This document shows, in pieces, positions 25,717 to 32,778 of a DNA stretch of 64,000 nt. Under the pieces are notes generated by a model. That model saw nothing but the letters and a program-made list of their open reading frames with translations. It ran no database searches and was not told the origin of the DNA. The number at the start of each line of letters is the position of its first letter. The stretch's first letter is position 1. The translations under genes and the position numbers were made by a program. This stretch comes from Vulcanimicrobiota bacterium (GTDB lineage Bacteria; Vulcanimicrobiota; Xenobia; Xenobiales; JADMJV01), in assembly GCA_019637395.1 (NCBI GenBank), contig JAHBVR010000001.1, positions 434,001-498,000 of the forward strand. Direction: 5' to 3'.

Positions 25717-25958
25717 TCGCGGTCTTCCAGCGAACCGGTGGAGCGGCGGTGTTCCTTGTAAAGACGGGCGACTTCTCCGGTCAGATCGCGGTAGAGGTCG
25801 AAGACATCACAGAGCTCGACCATCAGATCGATCATCTCTTCCTCGCCGAGCGCCATAAAGGCATTGTGGAGGCGGGGGTACTTGGCCGACAGCAACGTGA
25901 TCAAATCCTGGGTCAACTCCAGCATGTCCCGTTGCAGCCGTTCTTCGCTCAACTGCAT
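25701..25958 (-). CDS. Small helical hypothetical protein
   Basis: 85 residues starting MQLSEERLQRDM, acidic, predicted all-helical (ELTQDLITLLSAKYPRL, EEEMIDLMVELCDVFDLYRDL). No family recognised. It is the first gene of a tight group: its last 16 bp overlap the TTG start of the DA1-like peptidase, which in turn overlaps cutA. It diverges from the carboxyltransferase gene at 26011, with 52 bp between starts. An ATG at 26012 would add a Ser/Arg/Pro-rich leader and is less likely. Confidence 0.68.
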   Translation of the reverse strand: MQLSEERLQRDMLELTQDLITLLSAKYPRLHNAFMALGEEEMIDLMVELCDVFDLYRDLTGEVARLYKEHRRSTGSLEDRDWPEN

Positions 25959-26010
25959 GGGTCTGGCTACCTGACCAGGGGGAGAAGTCCTGCGCGAGGA
26001 ACACCCCGGC

Positions 26011-27093
26011 ATGTCTCAGACTTCGCACCACTTTGACTGGAATCAGCCCGACGAAGCCCTGTTGAGCTGCCGCCAGCCCATCCAATTTCAAGACGAGACT
26101 CTACGTGACGGATTGCAGTGTCCGTCGGTGGTCGATCCGCCTATCGAAGGCAAGCTGGAGATTCTCCACCTCATGGCCAGGCTGGGCATTCATGGCGCCG
26201 ACGTCGGCCTGCCGGGCGCCGGCCCCCGGGCGGTGGCCGACGTCACACGCATTATCGAAGAAATTCGCAACCACCGACTGAACGTCAAACCATCCTGCGC
26301 CGGGCGGACCCTCAAAGTGGACATCGATCCAATCGCGGACATTTCTGATGAAACCGGCGTTTTGCTCGAAGCCGATCTCTTCCTCGGCTCGAGTCCCGTG
26401 CGCCAGTATGCCGAAGGCTGGGAGCTGGACAAACAACTGCGCATCGTCGACGAAGCCGTCAGCTACGCCGTCAAACGCGGCCTCGAGGTGATGTTCGTCA
26501 CCGAGGATACCATCCGTTCCCATCCGGAAACGCTGCGCCGCCTTTACACCACCGCCATCGAATGTGGCGCCGTTCGCATTTGCCTGTGCGACACGGTCGG
26601 CCACGCCACCCCCGAGGGTGTGCGCGCGCTGGTGCGTTTCGCGCGGGAAATCGTTAAGGAATGCGGCGCCGAGGTAGCCATCGATTGGCACGGCCACCGC
26701 GACCGCGGCCTGGATGTGGCCAACACGCTGGCGGCCGTGGAAGCGGGGGCCGATCGCATTCACGGCACCGCCCTGGGCATCGGCGAGCGAGTGGGCAATA
26801 CGCCGATGGAACATCTGCTGCTCAACCTGCGCCTCTCCGGCGTCATCCGCAATGACCTGACCTATCTACCCGACTACGTCGAGGCGGTCCACCGCCATTG
26901 CCAGGTACCTCTGCCCGAGAACTGGCCCGGCCTGGGCCGGGACAGCTTTCGCGTGGTCAGCGGCGATCGCCAGCGGCTCATTCACGATGCTCTCGAGCGC
27001 GGTCGCCTGGAACTGGCCGAAACTCTCTTTTCCTCGGTTCCGCCCTCCCTGGTGGGACGCTGCCTGCAGGTGGCCCGGGAGACGCGCGTATGA
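26011..27093 (+). CDS. HMGL/isopropylmalate-synthase-type carboxyltransferase
   Basis: A 360-residue TIM-barrel enzyme of the pyruvate-carboxyltransferase-like family. FQDETLRDGLQCP holds the catalytic Arg and metal-binding Asp. DWHGHRDRGLDVANT has the HxH metal pair, and GTALGIGERVGNTPMEHLL is the glycine-rich loop with the family's GERxGN. Such enzymes condense acetyl-CoA with a 2-oxo acid (LeuA, homocitrate and citramalate synthases). The C-terminus is shorter than LeuA and lacks the regulatory domain. GAGGA stands about 10 nt before ATG 26011. The stop overlaps the start of a degenerate paralogue as ATGA, so a heteromeric enzyme is plausible. Confidence 0.88.
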   Translation: MSQTSHHFDWNQPDEALLSCRQPIQFQDETLRDGLQCPSVVDPPIEGKLEILHLMARLGIHGADVGLPGAGPRAVADVTRIIEEIRNHRLNVKPSCAGRTLKVDIDPIADISDETGVLLEADLFLGSSPVRQYAEGWELDKQLRIVDEAVSYAVKRGLEVMFVTEDTIRSHPETLRRLYTTAIECGAVRICLCDTVGHATPEGVRALVRFAREIVKECGAEVAIDWHGHRDRGLDVANTLAAVEAGADRIHGTALGIGERVGNTPMEHLLLNLRLSGVIRNDLTYLPDYVEAVHRHCQVPLPENWPGLGRDSFRVVSGDRQRLIHDALERGRLELAETLFSSVPPSLVGRCLQVARETRV

Positions 27094-28223
27094 GTATTTC
27101 TGAGGAGAACCTGATCTACGACTGGAATATCGTCTGTGATCCGAACGGACCCAAAGCGCCCCCCCGTCTGATCGACCATACTCTGGCCAGCGCCCGGCTC
27201 ACTTCCTGGCTGGAAATGCCCGATCTGGAGGGGCAGAAAGCGCTGCTTTCGCAACTGGAACGCCTGGGCTTGCACCACCTCTGCCTGGGCAGTTGGAGCG
27301 ACGCGCAGGTGCGCAAATTGGTGGAAACGTCTCGGGAATTGGAAATTCAGGCCTGGGCCGAAGCTCCTCCCGGCCCCCTGCCCAAGGCTCCACTGGGGGC
27401 CTACCTGAGCCACCGCCACAAGGGCTGGCAGGAGCGAGCCCAGCAGGTCAACGGGCCGGCCACCCTGGTGATCCAGGATATCAGCCGGCGCACTCCCACG
27501 GAAATCGCCGCACTGTTAGGCGAACTGCGCGATACCCCGGTGGCTTCGGTATGTCTGAGCGACGACGGGGGTCGGGCCACACCCGCCGGCACGGCTCGCA
27601 TAGTGACTTTTGTAGCCGATGCCCTGGAGCGCTTACAGTTCCCCCTGGAAATCGAGTGGAGTGGTCGCAATGACCGAGGTCTGGCCCTGGCCAACGCACT
27701 CAGCGCCTGGAAAGCCGGAGCCGGAGCACTGCATTGCGCCTTCTTCTCGCTGGGCGAAGGCTGTGGGCTGGTGGCCACCGAGCAACTGTTGGTCAATCTG
27801 AGCTTGGCCGGCAGCGTCAAGCGCGAACTGCGCTCGCTGGCGGAAGTAAGTCAGGAGCTGGCCCAAACCCTCAACATCGAGATCTATCCCAACCTGCCCG
27901 TGATCGGCGTGGACGCTTTTCGCACCGGAACCGGCGTGCACGCCGCCGCCATCCTCAAGGCCCAAAAGAAAGGCCACGAATGGCTGGCCGACTTGATCTA
28001 CTCGGGAGTGCCGGCGGCCCAGTTCGGCTTTCGCCAAATCATCGAGATCGGACCCATGGCCGGGGCTTCCAATGTCCACTACTGGCTGGAGCAGCACGGA
28101 CTGGAAATCGGTCCCGATCTGGTCCAGGCCATCCTGGCGCGCGCCAAAGGCTCCATGAAAGTTTTGCTGGATGAGGAAATCCGGGAAGTAATCGAGCAAC
28201 AAGCCGCCAAGGTAAAGGGATGA
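27090..28223 (+). CDS. Degenerate paralogue of the carboxyltransferase (likely non-catalytic partner)
   Basis: A 377-residue protein with the same fold as its upstream neighbour. The catalytic DETLRDG is replaced by IDHTLASA, and the HxH metal pair by EWSGRNDRG, while the surrounding barrel is kept (LALANALSAWKAGAGALHC, LGEGCGLVATEQLLVNLSL). Unlike the neighbour it retains a homocitrate-synthase-like C-terminal part (PVIGVDAFRTGTGVHAAAIL). Together the two genes would supply complementary parts. Translation is coupled by an ATGA overlap at 27090. I infer an inactive subunit; an altered chemistry is the alternative. Confidence 0.82.
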   Translation: MSISEENLIYDWNIVCDPNGPKAPPRLIDHTLASARLTSWLEMPDLEGQKALLSQLERLGLHHLCLGSWSDAQVRKLVETSRELEIQAWAEAPPGPLPKAPLGAYLSHRHKGWQERAQQVNGPATLVIQDISRRTPTEIAALLGELRDTPVASVCLSDDGGRATPAGTARIVTFVADALERLQFPLEIEWSGRNDRGLALANALSAWKAGAGALHCAFFSLGEGCGLVATEQLLVNLSLAGSVKRELRSLAEVSQELAQTLNIEIYPNLPVIGVDAFRTGTGVHAAAILKAQKKGHEWLADLIYSGVPAAQFGFRQIIEIGPMAGASNVHYWLEQHGLEIGPDLVQAILARAKGSMKVLLDEEIREVIEQQAAKVKG

Positions 28224-28555
28224 GAAAACTCCTGGCGGTGATCTTATTGCTGGCGCTGCCAGCTTCTTGCGAAACTCACAACCTCGTGCTGACGGGACAA
28301 AACCGGGTACTCAACGTGCGCGCCGGTGACACCATCGACCTGGTGGGCGACTCCAATCAGGTGACCATTCAGGGAGACTGTGTTTCCTTAAACCTCACCG
28401 GCAGCGGCAACACGGTCCGCCTGGAAGGCCAGATGACTTCGGTGCAGATTCTAGGAAGCGACAACCAGATCAACTGGGTGCAGGCCGGCCATCGCCGGGC
28501 GCCGCTGCTCCAATCGATGGGCCGCAACAATCGCGTGGTAGCGGTCGGGCCCTGA
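28220..28555 (+). CDS. DUF3060-like exported beta-strand protein
   Basis: A 111-residue protein with a hydrophobic export signal (KLLAVILLLALPASC) that may be a lipoprotein signal, although the residue at -3 is Pro. The rest is a run of short beta-strand repeats with G-x-x-N-x-V patterns (TGQNRVLNV, GDSNQVTIQG, GSGNTVRLEG, GSDNQINWV, GRNNRVVAV), as in DUF3060. It starts by ATGA overlap with the carboxyltransferase paralogue, so it belongs to the same operon. Function unknown; possibly an envelope-anchored solenoid. Confidence 0.75.
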   Translation: MRKLLAVILLLALPASCETHNLVLTGQNRVLNVRAGDTIDLVGDSNQVTIQGDCVSLNLTGSGNTVRLEGQMTSVQILGSDNQINWVQAGHRRAPLLQSMGRNNRVVAVGP

Positions 28556-28566
28556 GAAGGCTATTT

Positions 28567-29022
28567 TTGTGCGCCTGGCTGGCCGGATCGGGCTGCGCGC
28601 CCTCGGCCCAGGTCTTTGAAGGCCAGGGAAAAATGCGAGACCTGCAAGTCAAGCCGGGCGGGAGCCTGGAAGCACGCTGCAACGAATGCAGTCTGCGGGT
28701 CCAGGGAGATTTCCAGGAGTTGCGCCTGGACGGCAAGGACAACTTTGTGATCCTGGAAGGCCGGGCCCGAGTCATCCGCCTGGCCGGCCAACACAACAGC
28801 GTCGAATGTGCCGACGGTCCGGAGCAAGTCTTCCTGAGCGGCTCGGGCCAACGCGTCAAGATTACCGAACAGCCCGGCCGCTCGCGCCCTCAGATCCGAG
28901 TGGAAGGCACGGACCAGGCCGTAACTTACAGACCGCCTAACGGAAAGGCAGATTCGACTGCTGCTGAATCGGATAGTGCCAGCCATCCGCCCCCACCAGA
29001 AAATACTCATTCCGGTCATTGA
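28567..29022 (+). CDS. Second DUF3060-like protein, probable lipoprotein
   Basis: 151 residues from TTG 28567, which has GAGAAGG 6 nt upstream. It repeats the strand pattern of the preceding gene (LDGKDNFVILEG, LAGQHNSVEC, LSGSGQRVKI, VEGTDQAVTY). The frame is also open back to a CTG at 28552 that overlaps the previous stop as CTGA; from there the N-terminus reads MRRLFLCAWLAGSGC, a better lipoprotein signal than the short TTG version. The Ser/Pro-rich tail is antisense to the 3' end of the gene at 28937, an 86-bp convergent overlap. Confidence 0.65.
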   Translation: MCAWLAGSGCAPSAQVFEGQGKMRDLQVKPGGSLEARCNECSLRVQGDFQELRLDGKDNFVILEGRARVIRLAGQHNSVECADGPEQVFLSGSGQRVKITEQPGRSRPQIRVEGTDQAVTYRPPNGKADSTAAESDSASHPPPPENTHSGH

Positions 29023-29521
29023 CGAACACGGTTCCCTGAGGGGTCTGGTGATAGCCGGGAGGCATGGTGTAAGAATAAACCTGAGCGCCCATCGGGGTCG
29101 CATAGGTGGCCTGACCCATCAGATTCTGCCCGGCGATGGACTGGTTGTGACAGAAGTGGGCCCGGTTCTCGGCCTGGGCCTGAGCGCGCTGCATTTCAGC
29201 CGCCCGTAAATTCTGATGACCCGCCCATTCGCGCTGCTGATTGGCGTTCTCGGTTTCCCGATACTGGCGCATTCCTTCCGGGGTGTAACCGCCGGTGGCC
29301 ATCCAGCCATAAACGAACTGCTCGAAGCTCATGGGGCCGCCCTGACTTTGATACTGGCGGTAGGCCTGCTGAATCCGGGGATCGGCCATATTCTGCTGCA
29401 TCATGCCCTGCAACTGGCCATTCATCTGAGCATTCTGCTGGGTGTTCCACTGATTGTTGATGGCGGTAAGGTCCAAATTGGTGAAGTCACCCAAGAAACC
29501 CTGAAAAAACTGCTGCCACAT
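28937..29521 (-). CDS. Gln/Met-rich hypothetical protein
   Basis: 194 residues, extraordinarily rich in Gln, Met, Asn and Ala. The N-terminal half reads like helices (MWQQFFQGFLGDF, SFEQFVYGWMATGG), the middle is an AEMQRAQAQAENRAHF helix, and the C-terminus has aromatic/Gly/Pro residues ending in GWHYPIQ. No family recognised and no signal peptide. ATG 29521 has TTGGAG 9 nt upstream; TTG 29536 would give five extra residues. It is convergent with the second DUF3060 gene. Confidence 0.65.
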   Translation of the reverse strand: MWQQFFQGFLGDFTNLDLTAINNQWNTQQNAQMNGQLQGMMQQNMADPRIQQAYRQYQSQGGPMSFEQFVYGWMATGGYTPEGMRQYRETENANQQREWAGHQNLRAAEMQRAQAQAENRAHFCHNQSIAGQNLMGQATYATPMGAQVYSYTMPPGYHQTPQGTVFVNDRNEYFLVGADGWHYPIQQQSNLPFR

Positions 29522-29589
29522 CGCCGCATGCTCCAATCTTTGACTAAAGCATTCTTACCAGACTCTATGGTCTTTGGATGTGATCCCGA

Positions 29590-29817
29590 TTACGAAAGCT
29601 GCTCCAGTACCTGCTGGACGCTGCTGGCCTTGAGCTTGCGTTGCTCGGCCCAGCGGCAAAAAAGCGCCGCCGCCGTGAAACCCACCGTCATGGCCAATCC
29701 GATTTTGCCCATGGTCTCGAAAGCCTCGCCGATGGCCTGCCAATCCTCGGAAGGCGCGGCCGGGCGAGCTTCCACCGCTGCTTCGGCGGGGGTCTGGGCG
29801 GGAACGCGAGGGTGCAT
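29590..29817 (-). CDS. Small single-pass membrane protein
   Basis: 75 residues from ATG 29817: a Pro/Ala-rich soluble stretch, then a hydrophobic helix (GLAMTVGFTAAALFCRW) and a charged amphipathic end. No family recognised. A TTG at 29847 would extend it, but its GAGG is only 2-3 nt away. It is divergent from the exbB gene and its upstream region abuts the promoter there. Moderate confidence that it is real. Confidence 0.5.
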   Translation of the reverse strand: MHPRVPAQTPAEAAVEARPAAPSEDWQAIGEAFETMGKIGLAMTVGFTAAALFCRWAEQRKLKASSVQQVLEQLS

Positions 29818-29853
29818 CTGGCGCTTATTCCAGATGCCCGGGGGCAATGCCTC

Positions 29854-29895
29854 TTGACAAGTGGCCTGGCATAGGTAAATTTAGACACGTCTAAA
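29854..29895 (+). promoter_or_regulatory. Promoter and palindromic operator of the TonB operon
   Basis: TTGACA (29854-29859) and TAAATT (29876-29881) make a sigma70-like promoter with a 16-bp spacer. An inverted repeat, TTTAGAC-AC-GTCTAAA (29880-29895), overlaps the last bases of the -10 and the expected start site, where a repressor would block RNA polymerase. Metal-responsive DtxR/MntR- or Fur-type regulators commonly control such operons; the identity here is open. Confidence 0.6.
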
Positions 29896-29913
29896 AATTC
29901 TCTAGGAGGAGTC

Positions 29914-30543
29914 TTGAGTCTGTCTGCTTTGCTTCATCAAGGGGGCGTTTTCATGTTTCCCCTGCTGCTGGGCTCCATCCTCACGGTGGCTATCTGTATC
30001 GAGCGCGGTTTTTACTTCGCCCATCTGGAGCGCGGTGGGGTGGCTTTTCTGGCCCGTCTCCAAGACCTTTTGAATAAAGGCAATCGGGCCGGGGCGATCG
30101 AGTGGCTGAGTGGCTTGCAGGGACCCGTACCCGGCACCGCCCTGACCGCCTTGCAAAACTGGACGGCTAACCGGCAAACCCTGGAGGATGCCGTGGTGGC
30201 TCGCTCCCGCGTCGAGTCCCCGAGGCTGTATCGCTATCTCAACGTGCTGGAAACGACCGTGACGGCCAGTCCGCTGATCGGATTGTTGGGCACAATTACC
30301 GGCATGATGGGAGTTTTCCGAGCCGTCTCGGCCAAAATGGCCAATACTCCGAACGCCGACACCTCGCACATTCTGGCCGGCATCGGCGAAGCTCTGGTGG
30401 CCACCGCCACCGGAATCTTGCTGGCGGTGGTGGCGCTGCTGGCCCACAATTTCTTCCAATCCTTGGCCGAGTCTCAGTTGGAAGCCTCCGAACGAGTCGG
30501 CGACCAACTGCTGATGGCCCATTCTCAAGAGACGCAACCGTGA
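29914..30543 (+). CDS. exbB: ExbB/TolQ-type proton channel subunit
   Basis: A 209-residue MotA/TolQ/ExbB-family inner-membrane protein with three TM helices. The C-terminal block ASPLIGLLGTITGMMGVFRA and EALVATATGILLAVVALLAHN is the family signature. With ExbD it forms the pentamer-dimer motor that energises TonB. The start is TTG 29914 with AGGAGG 4 nt upstream. GTGA overlap joins it to exbD. The presence of TonB downstream favours ExbB over TolQ. Confidence 0.92.
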   Translation: MSLSALLHQGGVFMFPLLLGSILTVAICIERGFYFAHLERGGVAFLARLQDLLNKGNRAGAIEWLSGLQGPVPGTALTALQNWTANRQTLEDAVVARSRVESPRLYRYLNVLETTVTASPLIGLLGTITGMMGVFRAVSAKMANTPNADTSHILAGIGEALVATATGILLAVVALLAHNFFQSLAESQLEASERVGDQLLMAHSQETQP

Positions 30544-30980
30544 AAAGATTCGCGCGCCCCCGCAAGAAACGCAGTCCTCGCATCGAGATCATTCCGATGG
30601 TGGACGTCATGTTCTTGCTGCTTGTGTTCTACGTACTTTCCTCGCTGGCCATGAGCCAGAACAAAGGTATTCAGGTAGCCCTCCCGGCCGCCTCCACCGG
30701 CCAGGCCAGCGCCGTTCCGCAAATGGTGGTGGTAACCGTCGATTCTCAAGGACAGGTTTTCCTGCTGCAAGACAAAGTAGAAGTGACCGAACTGGCCGCT
30801 AAGATTCAAGAACTGGCCGCGGGTCGTCCCGGGGGAATGGAAGGCTTACAAAAAGATGGCATCGTTCTGAACGCCGACCAGACTTCGCAAATGAAGCAAA
30901 CGGTGGCGGTAATGGACCAGATGCGCCAGGTCGGCGTCTACAATTTCTCCATCTCCACCCAGGACGGGGCCAAACCTTGA
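30540..30980 (+). CDS. exbD: ExbD/TolR-type motor subunit
   Basis: 146 residues: a short basic cytoplasmic tail, one TM helix beginning IEIIPMVDVMFLLLVFYVLS with the proton-carrying Asp, and a periplasmic domain. It is the partner of ExbB. The start is GTG 30540 overlapping the exbB stop; the stop overlaps the tonB start as TTGA. The periplasmic part is somewhat longer than in E. coli ExbD. Confidence 0.93.
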   Translation: MKRFARPRKKRSPRIEIIPMVDVMFLLLVFYVLSSLAMSQNKGIQVALPAASTGQASAVPQMVVVTVDSQGQVFLLQDKVEVTELAAKIQELAAGRPGGMEGLQKDGIVLNADQTSQMKQTVAVMDQMRQVGVYNFSISTQDGAKP

Positions 30981-31882
30981 GAATCGGCAGCCTGGGCGCC
31001 TGTCTGCTTTTGTCAGCCCTGCTCAACCTGGTGGGATTTGCTCCGCTCATGAATTTTCTTTTGGGCCGGGGCGGAGCCAGCCGGCCCGCTCCGCATCCGC
31101 CCGTGCAGGTTCGCCTGCTCCATGCCCAGGTCACCCCCCCCAAACTGCAGAGCCCGGTGGTGCCCCCCCCGCCGGAAGAGAAGAGTCCTCCCCCTCCAAC
31201 GCCCAAGGATAAGCCCAAAGTGGCTGTCGTGCCGAAAGACGTCAAACCGATCCCATCGGACTTGCCTGAGGATGTCACCCCCCAGGCCAAACCCCAGACC
31301 CGGCCCCAACCCAAGGCCGCCAAACCCGCCCAGGCCACACCGTCGGGCCCGCTGACCCGGCCGGATGAGAAATCCTCCCCCTCGCTCCCTCCCCCCGGCA
31401 CGGGTAACGCCGCTCCTTTTACCGCTCCCGGCAATGCCGCCACCCCGGTTCCTGGTAACGAGGGTCCGCCCGGCGAGCCACCGCCCGCCGAAGCGGCCAC
31501 GCCCATCCCTACTCCCTCGACAACTCCCAGCCCCCTGGCCGACAACAGCAACCCTCAGCCTATTCAGACTCCCTCCAGTCCGGGCACCCTTCCCAACGAA
31601 GGAGCTGTCATCGACAAACCAGCCTCTTATAACAGTTTCCCACCTCAACAGAACAGTCGGGCCGTCTTGCGTAGACTGGGCGGTAAATCCCTGGTCCGGG
31701 TAAAGCTAACGATCTATCCGGATGGACACACGGACAGCCAGATTGTGCTCAGCAGCGGCAATGCCGAATTAGATTCGGCCGTGCTCAAAGACCTGAAAGA
31801 CTGGAAATGGAACCCCGCCGAGACCGGCGGCAAGCCGGTCCTCAGCGAGCGCGTTATCAAGCTCAAGCTAGAGGCCGACTGA
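30977..31882 (+). CDS. tonB: TonB-like energy transducer
   Basis: 301 residues: an N-terminal TM anchor (ACLLLSALLNLVGFAPLMNF), a very long Pro/Lys/Thr-rich periplasmic spacer (about 35-215), and a C-terminal TonB domain (LVRVKLTIYPDGHTDSQIVL, LDSAVLKDLKDWKWNPAE). It transmits the proton-motive force from ExbBD to outer-membrane receptors; none of those is encoded in the window. The start is TTG in a TTGA overlap with exbD. The 3' end overlaps the convergent nuclease gene by 15 bp. Confidence 0.92.
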   Translation: MRIGSLGACLLLSALLNLVGFAPLMNFLLGRGGASRPAPHPPVQVRLLHAQVTPPKLQSPVVPPPPEEKSPPPPTPKDKPKVAVVPKDVKPIPSDLPEDVTPQAKPQTRPQPKAAKPAQATPSGPLTRPDEKSSPSLPPPGTGNAAPFTAPGNAATPVPGNEGPPGEPPPAEAATPIPTPSTTPSPLADNSNPQPIQTPSSPGTLPNEGAVIDKPASYNSFPPQQNSRAVLRRLGGKSLVRVKLTIYPDGHTDSQIVLSSGNAELDSAVLKDLKDWKWNPAETGGKPVLSERVIKLKLEAD

Positions 31883-32734
31883 GAAATCCAGCCACATGGG
31901 GTAATGGTCGCTGCAGCGTTTGAAGAGCTTGTCGTGGCCCACCTGACTGCTGGCCCGCAGCCAGTGCCGGCTGAGGCTCCGGTTGATGAGAATCTGGTCG
32001 AGAGCCGCCGGCTGGCCCCGATGTTTCAAGGTATAGCGCTGCTCGGGACTGAGGTGCACGAAAGGATCGTAGAGACCGGATTGAGCCAGCGGCTGCAGCG
32101 GCCAGCTTTCCAGGCTATCGTTCATATCCCCGACCACGGCCAGCCCCCGTCCCGGATAGGCGTGCTCCAGGTCGGCCACGAGTTTGCGCACGCGCATGGC
32201 CTGAGCCCGGCGCTTGCTGTCGGAACTCTTGCCTTTGCCCACCTTACTTTTGAAGTGATTGACCAGGATGATGACCGGCTCGGGAGTGACCAGGTGCACT
32301 TCCAGACAATCCCGAGAAAACTTGGTATCCAATGGAGCGCCCTCCACATAGGGTAGACGGTCATTACGATGGGAAGCGTAGCCCTTGACTTTGACTTTGG
32401 AAAGCAGGCCGACGTTGATGCCGCGCGCCTGGTCATTGCCCGGGACCAAAATCGCGTAACGGTAGCCGGCTCGCTGGGCCAGTCGTTCTAAAAGGAAACG
32501 TTTCTCCACCTCTTGTACGGCCACCACATCGGCACCGATGCTGTCCAGGGCCACGGTCAAATCAGTCAGCTTTTTCTCGACTCTGGCGGGCGTGTGAACC
32601 TGGTCCCCGTAGTTGTCGTCGATGGAATCAAAGAAATTGTGCAGATTCCAGGTGCACAGCCGCCAACGCGGCGTTTCCGCCCAGGAGGTGATCCACCCCA
32701 ACAGGCAGAGTAAAAACAGCAAACGAGTTTTCAT
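31868..32734 (-). CDS. Secreted endonuclease/exonuclease/phosphatase-family protein
   Basis: 288 residues with a Sec signal peptide (FLLCLLGWITSWA, cleaved near residue 19). The EEP fold is complete: CTWNLHNFF, VVAVQEVE (metal Glu), LVNHFKSK, VVGDMNDS (Asp/Asn), ALDQILIN and CSDHYPMWLD (Asp-His). Bacterial members of this layout are secreted DNases or phosphodiesterases. It is unrelated to the promoter-linked hydrolases of the left part, which have no Sec signals. Convergent with tonB. Confidence 0.9.
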   Translation of the reverse strand: MKTRLLFLLCLLGWITSWAETPRWRLCTWNLHNFFDSIDDNYGDQVHTPARVEKKLTDLTVALDSIGADVVAVQEVEKRFLLERLAQRAGYRYAILVPGNDQARGINVGLLSKVKVKGYASHRNDRLPYVEGAPLDTKFSRDCLEVHLVTPEPVIILVNHFKSKVGKGKSSDSKRRAQAMRVRKLVADLEHAYPGRGLAVVGDMNDSLESWPLQPLAQSGLYDPFVHLSPEQRYTLKHRGQPAALDQILINRSLSRHWLRASSQVGHDKLFKRCSDHYPMWLDFSVGL

Positions 32735-32778
32735 GCCCCGAGCTTAGAAGGCCGAGTACTACGAAATCTCTACCAAAT

